NCBI GenBank assembly: GCA_900095095.1
Contig: FMBT01000391.1
Span: 62,001 to 126,000 of the forward strand
Direction of reading: 5' to 3'
Source: Fragilariopsis cylindrus CCMP1102
Lineage: Eukaryota > Bacillariophyta > Bacillariophyceae > Bacillariales > Bacillariaceae
DNA length: 64,000 bases
Shown here: positions 20,883-32,053 of the stretch, in pieces
Layout: every line of letters begins with the position of its first letter
Numbering within the stretch: the stretch's first letter is position 1
The notes under the pieces: model-generated
Told to the model about the DNA's origin: nothing
The model's database searches: none
Seen by the model: only the letters and a program-made list of their open reading frames with translations
Program-made: the position numbers and the translations under genes

Positions 20883-23140
20883 ATGGCAGCAAGTCGTAGT
20901 AGTACTACACGTAATAATAATAATAATAATAATAGTAATAATAATAATAATGAAAGTAATAGTGGAAGTGGAAGTAGTGGAAGTCATGATGATCCTGTAA
21001 TAATTAAAACAGCACAGCAGCACAACAAATATGTTCTAATTTTAATTTGTATCGTATTTGTTGTTATTACTACAATATATTCAGAATCGGATCATATGCC
21101 TTCCTTAAGCAGCGCAAATTCCATAAGTTTATACTACTCTAGTAATACTACTAGTGGTACTAGTGTTAGTGGCGATACAATTACTGATGCAATTACTGAT
21201 GTCTCATCATCGTCATCGTTATCGTTATCGTCTATTGTAACAACAATTAACACTAACACTAACACGACGAAAACGGAAACGGAAACGAAAAAGAAGAAAT
21301 TCATTCTAATACATATCGGACCAAGTAAGACAGGTACAACCTCAATCGTAAGTACTACTATAATATACTCTACTGCATGTATTGCATTATACTACTGTTG
21401 TTTACTCTCAATGCATTGCAATTGCAATTGCATTACGTGTACGTGTACGTGTACGTGTACGTGTACAACACACAGTAGAGCAGGTGAAGAAATAATAGGA
21501 ACGATTTTTTTCTTCTTCTTCTTCTTCTTCTTCTTCTTCTTCGTCTTCTCTAACATAGGATTCGATTCGATTCGATTCAGATTCATTCATCACCCTCACT
21601 ATCAATTCGGATTTTTCTTAATTTTTGTTTTCTTCGCCGCCACCCTTCTTCTTTAAAAAAAAAACTACAATAAACTGATATGAATGAAATTCAGCAAAAA
21701 GATTCTGGTCAAAATAAGGATTTTCAAACTGCACTTCAACTTGATAAAGTTGTATATATAGGAAAATATTCTGATCGATCAAAAAGACTACCATTTACGA
21801 ATTCATATAGATGTATGAAGCTGCATTTTACCAGTAATATAACATATACACATTATACTAGTATTGCTGATGACAATGATACAAATAATGAAGTAATGAA
21901 ACTAAAACGACGACAACAACAACGACAAGATATGATTGATACATGTTGGTCAAAAAATAAATATATACTGGATTCAAGCATAGTGGGTTCAGATGAAGGG
22001 TATAGTTATAAAGGAGGAACAGAATTTACAAATAAAATCAAAGATTTCTATAAAGTATTCATTGATTATTTTGACTATGATGAAATCATTATTGTTGGTG
22101 CATATCGACGATATTATGATTGGTTACCAAGTACATATAAAGAAGAGATGAGGAAGTTTTGTTTATCATATAATTTACAGTATACAATGAATCCAAATTC
22201 AACTTCTGATAAAGATAGTACCAGAAATAAAGCGTGCAAGTCGGTATGGAAATATATATCGGGTTATATAAATAGAGGAATAAAAAATTTCAGTACGGAT
22301 CCCTATCGTAATATACATGTAACATTACCATTAGCACGTGAAGTATTGAAAGAATTATCATCAACAAATTCAACAACCAGTAGTAATAATAGGACTAGTA
22401 ATAATAATAGTAATAATAATAATACTCATCGTGTTGAAACATTAAATTATTTTCAATTAAAACCAAATGAAAAATATTATAATACTATAACAACAGAATT
22501 ATACTGCAAGATATTAGGTAACAGTTACACACCAAATACATGTGAATATTCACGTTATGCTAAAGCTATTGTATCACACAAGGGTTCATTAGATAATATG
22601 CCATATAAATTAATTATTCATGAGGCACAAAAAAGAAATTGGATAACAGGTTTTCCAAAAGATTATAAAAGAATTGAAAAATTTATAAATACAACAATTA
22701 TACCAATACAAAATATATCACCGACATCGACATCAAAAGGTGGTGGTAAGAATCCTATAGTATATACATGGGAAGATTTACAAGAATATCATAAGCTTAT
22801 AATGATAAACAATAATACTACTGGTTCGAACAAGAACAAGAACAAGAACAAAACGATGAATAAATTAGGACAATTCTTACCACTAGTTTGTCCATCAAAA
22901 GACAAATTAGAAGAATTCTTAAAAAAATCATTATCATTTGAAGAACAAATTATGCCAAAATCATTTATATTAAGTGAAGTAGGTGAAAAAAAACATTCTA
23001 TCGATTTTTGGAATCTTGCAGATAGTGGTGCATATTGTTATATCGATATACCAAAATTATTTGATGGTGGTAATGGCAATGTCAATATACAAACATGGGA
23101 TCAATTTTTAGATGAACGTATGACTATTACTAGCTGGTAA
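20883..23140 (+). CDS. Type II membrane sulfotransferase-family protein
   Basis: Two exons: 20883-21347, a GT-AG intron 21348-21694 (347 bp, holding GTAC and CTT microsatellites), and 21695-23140, giving 636 residues in phase. An Asn-rich cytosolic leader is followed by one membrane anchor (about residues 50-67, VLILICIVFVVITTIYS) and a Ser/Thr-rich stem. The 5'-phosphosulfate-binding loop FILIHIGPSKTGTTSI spans the splice site, and a 3'-phosphate-binding-like stretch VGAYRRYYDWLPS lies about 130 residues later. The layout fits a Golgi carbohydrate sulfotransferase using PAPS, but the acceptor is unknown. Part of its 3' coding (about 22737-22820) is duplicated at 24350-24430. Confidence 0.75.
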
Positions 23141-24334
23141 CTAACTAACTACTAGCTAACTATAACATCTGGTAGCCTATCTGGTAACGCTAGAAGTGTG
23201 TTAGCGTGTACCCATACTCTGCTGTTAACGCTGCATCATTTCTATATTCGAAAAACAGTAACAACAACCGATCAAATTGATTGATCGATCGATTGAATTC
23301 AAATAGACCTTGACATGTTAATGAGAATAGAAAGATGTAGATCATGGTCCACCTAGTGCACAGAGGTGAGGGTGCTTTCCTTTGGAGTCGATTCTACAAA
23401 GACACGAATGATTTGATTTTTCTGAAAAACACATCAAATATACACGTTGACAATGGATCCCATTTCAAGGCTCTAATAATAAAACCAACTACCTTTTACT
23501 TAACAGTACAACGATAATAGACTACACTCTATTATGTATCTGGCTCTTACTCTATCTATTATACGATTCGTATTTCTCTTCTCATTTGCACTCTTATTGT
23601 GTGACGTTTCGACATTTGGCTCTGTATTCATTCGCACCTCCACAGAAACCCCCCCCCTCCCCGACCGAATTAAACCCCAATGATTTCTTTGTTTTCCCCG
23701 TATTAGTTAGGTACATAAGTATTGTAGTATTAATTTCGAACCATTGAAAGTGAAGATAGTGCCGGTTAACATTTTCCATTGTCGTCATCTGCGTTTGTTG
23801 ATGTGAATTTTGAACGATTGTTTCTTCTTTTTATATTCTAATTCTAATGTCCCAGCAGGGCCAGGCAGAATAAAAAAAATAACAAGTGCGCGAATTAGGG
23901 TGCAGAGGTAAACCCCTCAATTTCAATCAAAATTTATAGCGCTTACAGTCAATTCGCGACATGAAGGGGATACGATTATTTATTGTTGCTTTTTGGAAGA
24001 ATGCTGTGTTGCATTGCAACTGGGTGATTCCCGAATTCAATTAATCCTACAATCCTACAATCCTACACGCGCAGATTATGGCGAAAAACACACAACAACA
24101 CAAAATTATGGCGAAAAACACACATACCTACAAAGTACATGCATGGATAGACAATTAAGACGAATTGTACTATCGATAATAAACTCACAAATTACAATAC
24201 ACACACATTATACTCTCTACCATCACACGATACCTGTCTTCGATCATACTTAGCCTTCGCATACTTAGCCTTCGCAACGCCATCCAACATACTTAGCCTT
24301 CGCATCGCATACAACATACTGTGCGTACAAGAAC
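23141..24334. other. Intergenic region
   Basis: No gene is supported. It holds an inverted copy (24025-24095) of sequence upstream of ATG5, a poly-C tract near 23649, and tandem CTTAGCCTTCGCA units at about 24250-24305. Confidence 0.5.
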
Positions 24335-24460
24335 AACAACAAGAAACAAGTGTGGTGGTAATAATCCTATAATAGATACATGGGAAGATTTACAAGAACA
24401 CCATAAGCTTATAATGATAAACAATAATACGACAACTACAGGCCATACCATGGAGAAAGA
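24335..24460 (+). pseudogene. Duplicated fragment of the upstream sulfotransferase gene
   Basis: The stretch encoding NPIIDTWEDLQEHHKLIMI is nearly identical at DNA level to 22737-22825 of the upstream gene (NPIVYTWEDLQEYHKLIMI). The similarity fades on both sides. It has no start and no intact domain. It lies directly before the GC-rich sulfotransferase relic. Confidence 0.75.
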
Positions 24461-24514
24461 CAACCAACCAACCACCACACGAATACTACCGCAAGGATTC
24501 CGAAACGATTCTTT

Positions 24515-25608
24515 GTGCTGTTGTGTTCTGTTGGGGTCGCGACGATGAGTATCTTTCCATTTCCAAATCTCAACTGGGTTCCTATTTGGTGGACCGTGAA
24601 ATCCCCCACAATCCTTGGAGACCCGTTCTTGACCGATGGACGACAAATGCCTACGAACTGGCCAGCGAATTGTCAAAATCGCCGTGGCGTGCGTCGCTAC
24701 CGTCCCCCGAACGACCCTTTGTCTTTTTCCACATCCACAAGGGGGGCGGATCGTTGATAGGGACAATTTTGTTTCGGTCGTCCAAGATGCACGGATTGGA
24801 CCACTGGATTCCCTGCATGAACGGAACGCGCTGCGTCCCCTTTAGCTTGCCTCTGTACAACGAAAAGCAACTGCGCAAGGCAGTCTACGCCGGACATCTC
24901 AACTGGTCGCACATGGCCCAGCTTATGCGGGAAACAACCCGGAACGTTAGGGACCGCGATCAGCCAACTACGAATCGAACCTTCGAAATCAACGACGATC
25001 ACGAAACGGAACGCACCGATGTCTACCTGTCCCTCCGAGACGATGATTGACAGCACTCGTTCGGAAGCTGCCTCGCAAATATCCGTTCGACCGTGAGCCG
25101 TGTCGTGAGCTGTTGGAACTTCCGGTTCGTCCAAGCCAAACGCGGCAGCTGGAATCTTCCGGTTGCTTCCAGCATGACGGTCGAAGAATGGGAGACCTTA
25201 CTGTCGGATGCCGTCGATTCGTATGGCAATGGCTGCAACAATGAGATGTACAGGATTTTTGGGAGCACCCAGCACGAACCATTTGTCAATAAGCTCTCGG
25301 TCGAAACCTACGGAGCGACCCACTACCTGGACGAGCTAGATACAGTGTTGGGTCGGATGGCAAAATGTGTGATGATCCGGGTCGACCGGTGTGCGGACAG
25401 TAACACCATCCTGAAACACTTTTTGCCGTGGATAGATGCTGGGGACCTCTGCCAAACGCGGGAAAATAAAAGCACCCTTCCCACAACCATTACAAACGAG
25501 GCCAAGGAAGCTATCCTCGCGCAAAACACCTTTGACGATCTGGTCTTTCGATTTGGTGCGGAACTTTTCGAGGCGCAGCTGAAGGTGGCCAGGGATGGGC
25601 GGCGGTAG
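24515..25608 (+). pseudogene. GC-rich sulfotransferase-like gene, interrupted
   Basis: One frame runs from 24523 to 25608 with a single in-frame TGA at 25048-25050. The N-terminal piece has a phosphosulfate loop-like motif FVFFHIHKGGGSL and a Cys-containing stretch (HWIPCMNGTRC). The C-terminal piece has VSRVVSCWNF (the usual continuation of a sulfotransferase LRDP..R..S motif) and ends NTFDDLVFRFGAELFEAQL, typical of the family's C-terminus. About 48 in-frame bases containing the TGA lie between LRD and VSRVVS, and look inserted. No ATG opens the frame, so the 5' end is missing or in another exon. Its GC content is clearly above that of the neighbouring AT-rich genes, suggesting a different origin or history. 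Confidence 0.65.
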
Positions 25609-25869
25609 GAGGAGGAGGAGGAGGAGGAGAAGAGAACACGTCGACTGGCCTGGCTAGCTAGCTAGATAGAGGTGGAATTGACAAATAAAACAAAAACCAA
25701 ACAACGAAACGAAACGAAAAAAAGTCAGGCAGGCAGGTAGGCATACATGCTTGTACAAATGAACCTTGGTCAAGTGTCATGTACTATATATTATACACCT
25801 TTATGCGATGGTATTGTGTACATTAAGCTAGGAAATCATTATTGTTGATTAACTACATATTCGTGCATA

Positions 25870-28180
25870 TCATTTTTTGCGTGTGTAAATAAATGAATTT
25901 ATTATGTTATTTGTATTTTTTGATGATATCATATTATTGTATTGTATTTCAATCCGAATGGACCACATCCTCCTCTTCCTTCTGTTCACGAATTTTTTTA
26001 ATTCCTTTGCTGCTTTTGCAAAATTAGATATAGATGCCTGTCGTAATTCTTTGGAAGATCCTTGTTGTGTCCATGTATCTGTATACGACACACGAGTACT
26101 ACCACGAGAATTTGCTTTTACTGGCGATACTCTGTTATTGCTGCTGCTGCTGCTGCTGCTGTTGTTACTTTTGCTGCTGCCACCAGAACGTCTCTTCCTT
26201 GTTGACAACGGTACATTTCTCGTGCTGCCACCGGAACGTCTTTTCGTTTTTGACGACAATGATTTTCTTGGTGTGCTGCTGTCTTTGTTGTTGGTCGAAT
26301 TATTTTTTCTTCCTCGTTCCATGATTTCAATGTTTTCAATGATGATAAAGAGACAGAACGTCGTCGTAGCTGATATTGTTGAGGTCGAGATGATAACGTG
26401 TCGTCCTCCTTCTTCTTGTTATTATCATTCTTGTGGTTTTGCCATTCGTTGTTGTCGTAATCCTTATCGTCGTCCAATTCTTGTTTCTTTTCCTTTGCTT
26501 CCTTTTGCATTTGAAGTTGTTGAGTTAAGTATTGTAATGTATGGAATGTTCGTGCTTGGATTCTTGTTAAATTCCCCATCTGATCTTCTAATGTATCAAG
26601 TTGTTCACGTAATTCTAATGGTTCACCATCACCAGAATGATCAGAAAATTTGGAATCATCATTATCATCATCATCATCATCATCACCGTATCGTGCACTC
26701 ACACCCTCTAAGTGAGCTCGTTCTTGTTCGTCTAATGTACCAATTGCATCACAAATAACAGCAATAATTAAATTCACCACCACAAATCCTGATATAAAAA
26801 CAAATACAATAGATGGCAACCATGCCCATTTATTTGTTACCATAATTTCACGTGTTATACCTGACCATCCATCCAATGTCATAAATTGAAATAAGGTTAA
26901 CAACGTTGCGGACAGTGATCCAAAGTAGTCACTTTCTCCAGTTTCAACTTCACTAAATAATTGTGTAAACATAACACCAAAGATGTAGAAAATTAACAGT
27001 AACATTAAAAAGATCGCTGCCATCCTTGGCATAACCTCCACCAGTGCTAAAATTAAATTTCTCATAATTTTAACACGTGTTATTAAACGAAATGCTCTAA
27101 ATATACGAAATGCTCTGATAATTTGTACTGATTGGAATGCCCAACTCATACCAATAATAATTAATCAAATACTAACCACCCGTCATACAATAAATGATAA
27201 CCATGATATATAAATTGCAATACTAATTCAATTGTAAATATAATTAAAAATACTTGGTCAGTTATATCAAATATATTTGACAATGTTGGATTTAATTTAA
27301 TATAATCATATGTTGCAATCCCCATCATAATTGCATTAATTGTTATAAAACCTACCATAATTAATTGTACATATGGATTATTTACAATTTGACCACATTT
27401 CAAACGAAATTTTTGTATTTCATCCAAATATTTATTATTCATAGCACGTGTAGTACTACTACTACTTTCATCGTCGTCGTTGTCTCCGGAATTACTATCT
27501 TCATTATTATTGACGTCATGATCATCATGATCATTTTCCTTTTTGCCGTCCTTCTGGTTCTTGTTGTGCTTCTTCTTCGCATCGGCGAGTGTATTAGTGG
27601 CAAATTCAGGAGGTGCTGCACGTTCATTATTATTGTTGTTGTTATTATTGTTGTTATTATTATCATAGTATTCATTTTCTTCTGTAACAGCACTTATATT
27701 ACTATTAGTACTATTATTATTATTATTATTATTGATCACCACCAATGTTGTTAATTAAATCCTCTGAATAACCAAATTCTATACTTCCTTCGTCTTCTTC
27801 TTCGTCATCTTCTTCATCAACAGTATCAATCAGTCTATTACTATGATTATTTTCAATTAAAGAATCATTAAAACTACCAGTATAAGTATCTTGAATTCGG
27901 TCTTGGTCATTATTGTTTTTCATCCCGCCGCACCGCCGCCGCTACTGCCTCCAAGGCGTCCACCCGTTAATCTATTCATGAGTGATGTTGATATTAATGA
28001 AGTAAATATATCTTCTTCTTCTTCTGATGCTGCTGCTGGTTTGGTTTCAAAAAAGTTAATCTCCACTTCTTCGTGTTCTTCGTGTTCTACGTCGTGTTCT
28101 ACGTCGTCGTCGTCTTCGTCGTCGAGAAGATTATGCTTTCTAGAGGTATTATCGTCTACTGTATGTGTTGAGGATGACAT
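25870..28180 (-). CDS. EukCat-type single-domain voltage-gated cation channel 1 (frame-disrupted)
   Basis: One six-helix voltage-gated channel domain, of the kind that assembles as a tetramer like bacterial NaChBac; diatom EukCat channels conduct Na+/Ca2+ and support fast excitability. The start is at 28180 (MSSSTHTVDD) with an acidic leader. S1 (FITINAIMMGIATYDY) to S3 (DGWLVFD) lie at 27161-27400. S4 (IRAFRIFRAFRLITRV) to S6 lie at 26760-27149. The filter is TLDGWSG where NaChBac has TLESWAS. The cytosolic tail has a coiled-coil-like QLDTLEDQMGNL. The frame changes in the leader, near 27160 (one base missing beside the GATTTA seen in its paralogue) and in the basic tail, which reads best to about 25870. 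Either a recent pseudogene or assembly losses. Divergent from channel 2. Confidence 0.82.
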
Positions 28181-29060
28181 GATGTACTGTAATATTATTT
28201 GTTATCTCGCTGCTGGGCGGAAGTTGTCAATACAAAGCAGATAAACAAAAAGCACTTCGTACAGTACATAAGACGTAAGAAAGTTCATGCATGTACAATA
28301 AATTAGTTAGCATACACGCACGGTAGTTATTCTCCTAAACGGAAGTATGCAGAAAAATGAGGAATATTTTTACTTAAATGCAGATTTTGAGATTTTGTCA
28401 TATACATCTCATTATTAAAAACAAATATAACCTTAAAATAAGGGGTAAGTAAATTTTGTATGAAAACTGCCGTTCTTTGAAAAACTCCGGCCATCTAATT
28501 ATTGTATAAAAAATAATATTTTTTCGAGCATGCGGAGGAGAATTACTTATGGGGACACCGACCACGCATAAGTTTGATCTATCATTATTGTTCACTTCGA
28601 TCGCATACTTACAGTACTTACTTCTAGCTACGGTATTAGTACAGCATAGAGCCAGGCAGCATAATTATTTTTTGCAGCTAGCACATCAGCCAGCCTTTCA
28701 TGCAAAAAGAGTACGGTAGACGACGACGACATCTATCTACTGTATCTATCTATTACAGTATAGAAGTAGTGAATATACGTACAGCAGATAATTCAAATCC
28801 TGCTTTACCAACGCGGCACACGTCACACACTACGGATCAACTGAACAGCGAAAGAAAGAGACGCGACTTTTTTGCTTTCGAAACAAAAAAACACGCACTA
28901 ATAGATTGAATTGAATTGAATTGAGTTGAATTCGAGTCTGTCTAGCATAGGAAAGATCTGATTGTATTCGTGTTCGTGTACGTGTGTGCGTGTTCATCAC
29001 GGAAGTGTCTACAGCAACAACAAAAAACGCCGTTGATTCCAAGAAATTTAAAAAAAAGTC
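28181..29060. promoter_or_regulatory. Shared upstream region of the divergent channel pair
   Basis: About 880 bases separate the start codons of the two head-to-head channel genes. No gene is seen. CGTACAGTAC lies near the channel 1 side (28258), and a GAATT pentamer run (28908-28930) lies about 140 bases before the channel 2 ATG. A bidirectional promoter is plausible but not shown. Confidence 0.45.
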
Positions 29061-31370
29061 ATGGCACCGATGTCTACTTCACCACGTAATAACGTAAGAA
29101 ATCGTGACGGGACGACTACGTACAATTCGAAGAAAAGTCCCCGTCGTGATGATGGTATTGGTGACGATAACGACAACAGCAACAGCAATGATTACGACTA
29201 CACCACCACAAACCGGAACAACGACATCGCAGCTGTCCCGGCAGGTCTTAGAAGACGACGTAAAAATGGAACAAGAAGGAGTAGTGTTGACAATGATGAT
29301 GATGATGCCGAAAATAAATACGAACACAGTCCACCTAAGGCTGAAATCGGACGATTCGCTCCACCGTTATATCCTTTTATACATATAAATGAAGTTCCTG
29401 CTGCTGTTGGTGGTGGCGGCGGCGGATTTTCAACTCCTCCCCGTACCACATCACCTAAACCAACAACAAATCGAAGAGACAATAATGATGAAAAAAAAGA
29501 AATAGATGACAATGAATTTCATCGTGAGGAACCTAAATTGAAAAATCCTTTCTCATCATCAGTACCGCCGGTGGCACGGGCAGGAACAGAATCAACAGCT
29601 AATTTAAATAGTTCTAGGAGTTCAATCTTTGCTGAATTGAATTGTGATTACAACAATGATGATGACTGTAGCATTAATAATAATAACGATAAACAAATGG
29701 TTAGATTCGATGAGGATACTAACTTCGATGAAGAAGAGGGTTATAAAAAGAATGACAGCAAAGATGGTGATGATAATGACAGTAACAGTAGCAGTAACAA
29801 CAAGAACAATGATGATAATGAAAGAAGTACAGCATTAACAACAGCTAAATCTTTTCTTGTAAAGATTCAACGTAGTCGATATTACATTGGTGGTTTAGTT
29901 AATAATGAATTTGTACAATTAGCAATTATATTATTGATTGTTACTAATGCAATTATGATGGGATTAGCAACAATGGATTGGGTAAAAGAAAATCCTGAAG
30001 TTTCAAGAATATTTAGAGGAATCGATAAAGGATTTCTTGTCATATTTACAATAGAAATATCTATGCAATTATATTATTTTGGTATAGCATTATTCCAAGA
30101 TGGTTGGTTAGTATTTGATTTAGTTATTGTTACTATATCATGGGCATTCGAATCACTCCAAGTTATACGTGCATTTCGGATCTTTCGTGCATTCCGTTTA
30201 GTAACAAGAGTTAAACCATTACGTGATTTAATATTAGCTATCGGACAGGTATTACCAAGAATGACTGCAATTGGTTTTCTGTTGATAATAATATTTTATG
30301 TGTTTGCTGTATTGTTTACAGAATTATTTTCTGATCTTGAATTAAGTGCAAATTATTTTAACACATTAGAAGATTCATTATTCACATGTATGCAAATGAT
30401 GACATTAGAATGGGGTGACGTGACACGTGAAGTAATGGAAGAAACTAATCGATGGTGGGCATGGATACCATTTGTGAGTTATATTGCACTTTCTGGATTT
30501 GTTGTATTTAATTTAATTGTTGCTGTTGTTGTTCAGGCAGTTGCAGCAACAGAAGAAACAGTACGTGCATTAGATGGAATTGAAAGTGATAATCCAATAG
30601 ATAAATTAAATGAAGCACAAGAACGGATTGATTTACTCCAGCATCATTTAGATAATATGATGATTGAACAGGAGCATATCCAATCTATGTTAGAAACAAT
30701 GGCAGGTGAATTTTTAAATTTAGCATCAGAACGTATGAAAGCTGAGTATCGTGAAACAAAATTAAGAGATGAAATTAATAGAAGGATTGACTATCAAAAG
30801 AAAATGGAATCAAAACAAAAAGAAGAATTTCAACAACAACAACACCAAAATCAAAACCAACAAGAAGGTCAAGATCAAGAACCACAAGCATCTTTAACAG
30901 ATCGTGAACGAAAAGTATCGGAACGCAGAGAAAAAGTTGAAGATATGTACCAATCATTATCAAGTTCTGTCTCGTTGCATAATCAATCATTTCACGGGTC
31001 AAGTAATGATATTACACGAACACCACGTACAAGACGAAAAAAAGCAGTAATATTTTCGGATAGAACAAAACCAGAAATGGTACGAGATAATTCGGGTACA
31101 AGTTTAGTTTCTCGTGATAAAAGTATTAATAGTCGTGATAAAAGTATTGGTAGTACTGGCGACAATTCTTGTCCTGATGCACTGTTTAAAAATTCACCAA
31201 AACGTGATAGAATAACACAAAGTGCACCAACGAATCGAAAAAAATTAGACCTAAATGCAGCGCAATATAGTACATCAGCAGCAGCCGCAGCACAAGGCCA
31301 GAGTGGAAAAGAAAGTATTAATAAAGCTAAAGCAGGTTGGAAATCTATGCTTGCTATTAAACAGCTATAA
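29061..31370 (+). CDS. EukCat-type single-domain voltage-gated cation channel 2
   Basis: Intact 769-residue single-exon gene. Disordered N-terminus (1-270), then S1 (about 284-305), S2 (316-340), S3 (DGWLVFDLVIVTISWAF), S4 with arginines every third residue (VIRAFRIFRAFRLVTRV, about 364-385), S5 (397-424), pore and S6 (468-495). The pore motif is MTLEWGDV with Glu450; relative to NaChBac TLESWAS it is one residue shorter between Glu and Trp. A coiled coil (about 520-560, ERIDLLQHHLDNMMIEQ) should hold the tetramer. The long basic/Ser-rich tail has repeated RDKSI motifs. It is a paralogue of the divergent neighbour. Plasma-membrane action potentials or Ca2+ signalling is the family role; the ion preference here is open because of the altered filter. 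Confidence 0.9.
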   Translation: MAPMSTSPRNNVRNRDGTTTYNSKKSPRRDDGIGDDNDNSNSNDYDYTTTNRNNDIAAVPAGLRRRRKNGTRRSSVDNDDDDAENKYEHSPPKAEIGRFAPPLYPFIHINEVPAAVGGGGGGFSTPPRTTSPKPTTNRRDNNDEKKEIDDNEFHREEPKLKNPFSSSVPPVARAGTESTANLNSSRSSIFAELNCDYNNDDDCSINNNNDKQMVRFDEDTNFDEEEGYKKNDSKDGDDNDSNSSSNNKNNDDNERSTALTTAKSFLVKIQRSRYYIGGLVNNEFVQLAIILLIVTNAIMMGLATMDWVKENPEVSRIFRGIDKGFLVIFTIEISMQLYYFGIALFQDGWLVFDLVIVTISWAFESLQVIRAFRIFRAFRLVTRVKPLRDLILAIGQVLPRMTAIGFLLIIIFYVFAVLFTELFSDLELSANYFNTLEDSLFTCMQMMTLEWGDVTREVMEETNRWWAWIPFVSYIALSGFVVFNLIVAVVVQAVAATEETVRALDGIESDNPIDKLNEAQERIDLLQHHLDNMMIEQEHIQSMLETMAGEFLNLASERMKAEYRETKLRDEINRRIDYQKKMESKQKEEFQQQQHQNQNQQEGQDQEPQASLTDRERKVSERREKVEDMYQSLSSSVSLHNQSFHGSSNDITRTPRTRRKKAVIFSDRTKPEMVRDNSGTSLVSRDKSINSRDKSIGSTGDNSCPDALFKNSPKRDRITQSAPTNRKKLDLNAAQYSTSAAAAAQGQSGKESINKAKAGWKSMLAIKQL

Positions 31371-31439
31371 AAGAGCGATGGTGATATCTTGATGATGTGA
31401 GGAAAGATAGATGTTACTACTATTATTCTATCTCAAAAA

Positions 31440-32053
31440 TTAAATTTCTAAATATGCTTCAATTGATTCTTTCATATTATATCCATTATCTTTTAATAAT
31501 GCAATACAAACAGAATCATCTTTTTCACCGGTAACATTTTTCATTTTAATGATTGTTGCTTTTTCTAATTCTTCTTTTGATGTTGCACCACCCATCAATT
31601 GACTGTCGATATCACGTTCTTCCTTCCTTCTTAATACAGCACGTTCTATTTGTATATAATGAAAATGGACAAAAACAAAAACGTTAGGGGGTATCTCAAA
31701 ACAGAACACACGCGTTCTTCTTTTCTTTATTGTGCTGAGTGCCGAGCTTATGAAAACTCAAGAATGCATCGCATCACATGATCCCATTCTATTCTATCCA
31801 CGCAATCGCTCGTCGTAAGTCCAACGATTTATCTATAAAAACTACCCCACGTACCTAATGAAAAATCATCAAGGTCATTACTGTTATTACTGTTGCTATT
31901 ATTGCTGTATCTCATATAATCTTCACGTATTTCTACTGGTAGTTTAATTGGTGGTCGTGATGCATCATTTGCAGCTAATCCAATTAATTTCAATTGACAT
32001 GTTGTTAGATTAGGATAGTCAAGATTATCGTCGACCATCATGTTCATATTCAT
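31440..32053 (-). CDS. Small two-exon protein with UBA/CUE-like C-terminus
   Basis: Exon 1 32053-31855 and exon 2 31645-31440 flank a 209-bp GT-AG intron (donor GTACGT, acceptor AAATAG). Spliced in phase they give 134 residues. The start at 32053 (MNMNMMVDDN) is chosen because it opens the protein-like part (LTTCQLKLIGLAANDASRPP). The C-terminal 45 residues (EKATIIKMKNVTGEKDDSV, then ALLKDNGYNMKESIEAYLE) resemble the three-helix UBA/CUE ubiquitin-binding fold, with the closing pattern of a hydrophobic pair, NGYN and a last helix. No family name is assigned. It is convergent with channel 2, with stop codons about 70 bases apart. Confidence 0.65.

Noticed and set aside
21392-21605. Lys/Glu-rich and Arg/Thr-rich frames at 21392-21605
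   Set aside because: They are translations of CTT and GTAC microsatellites inside the sulfotransferase intron.
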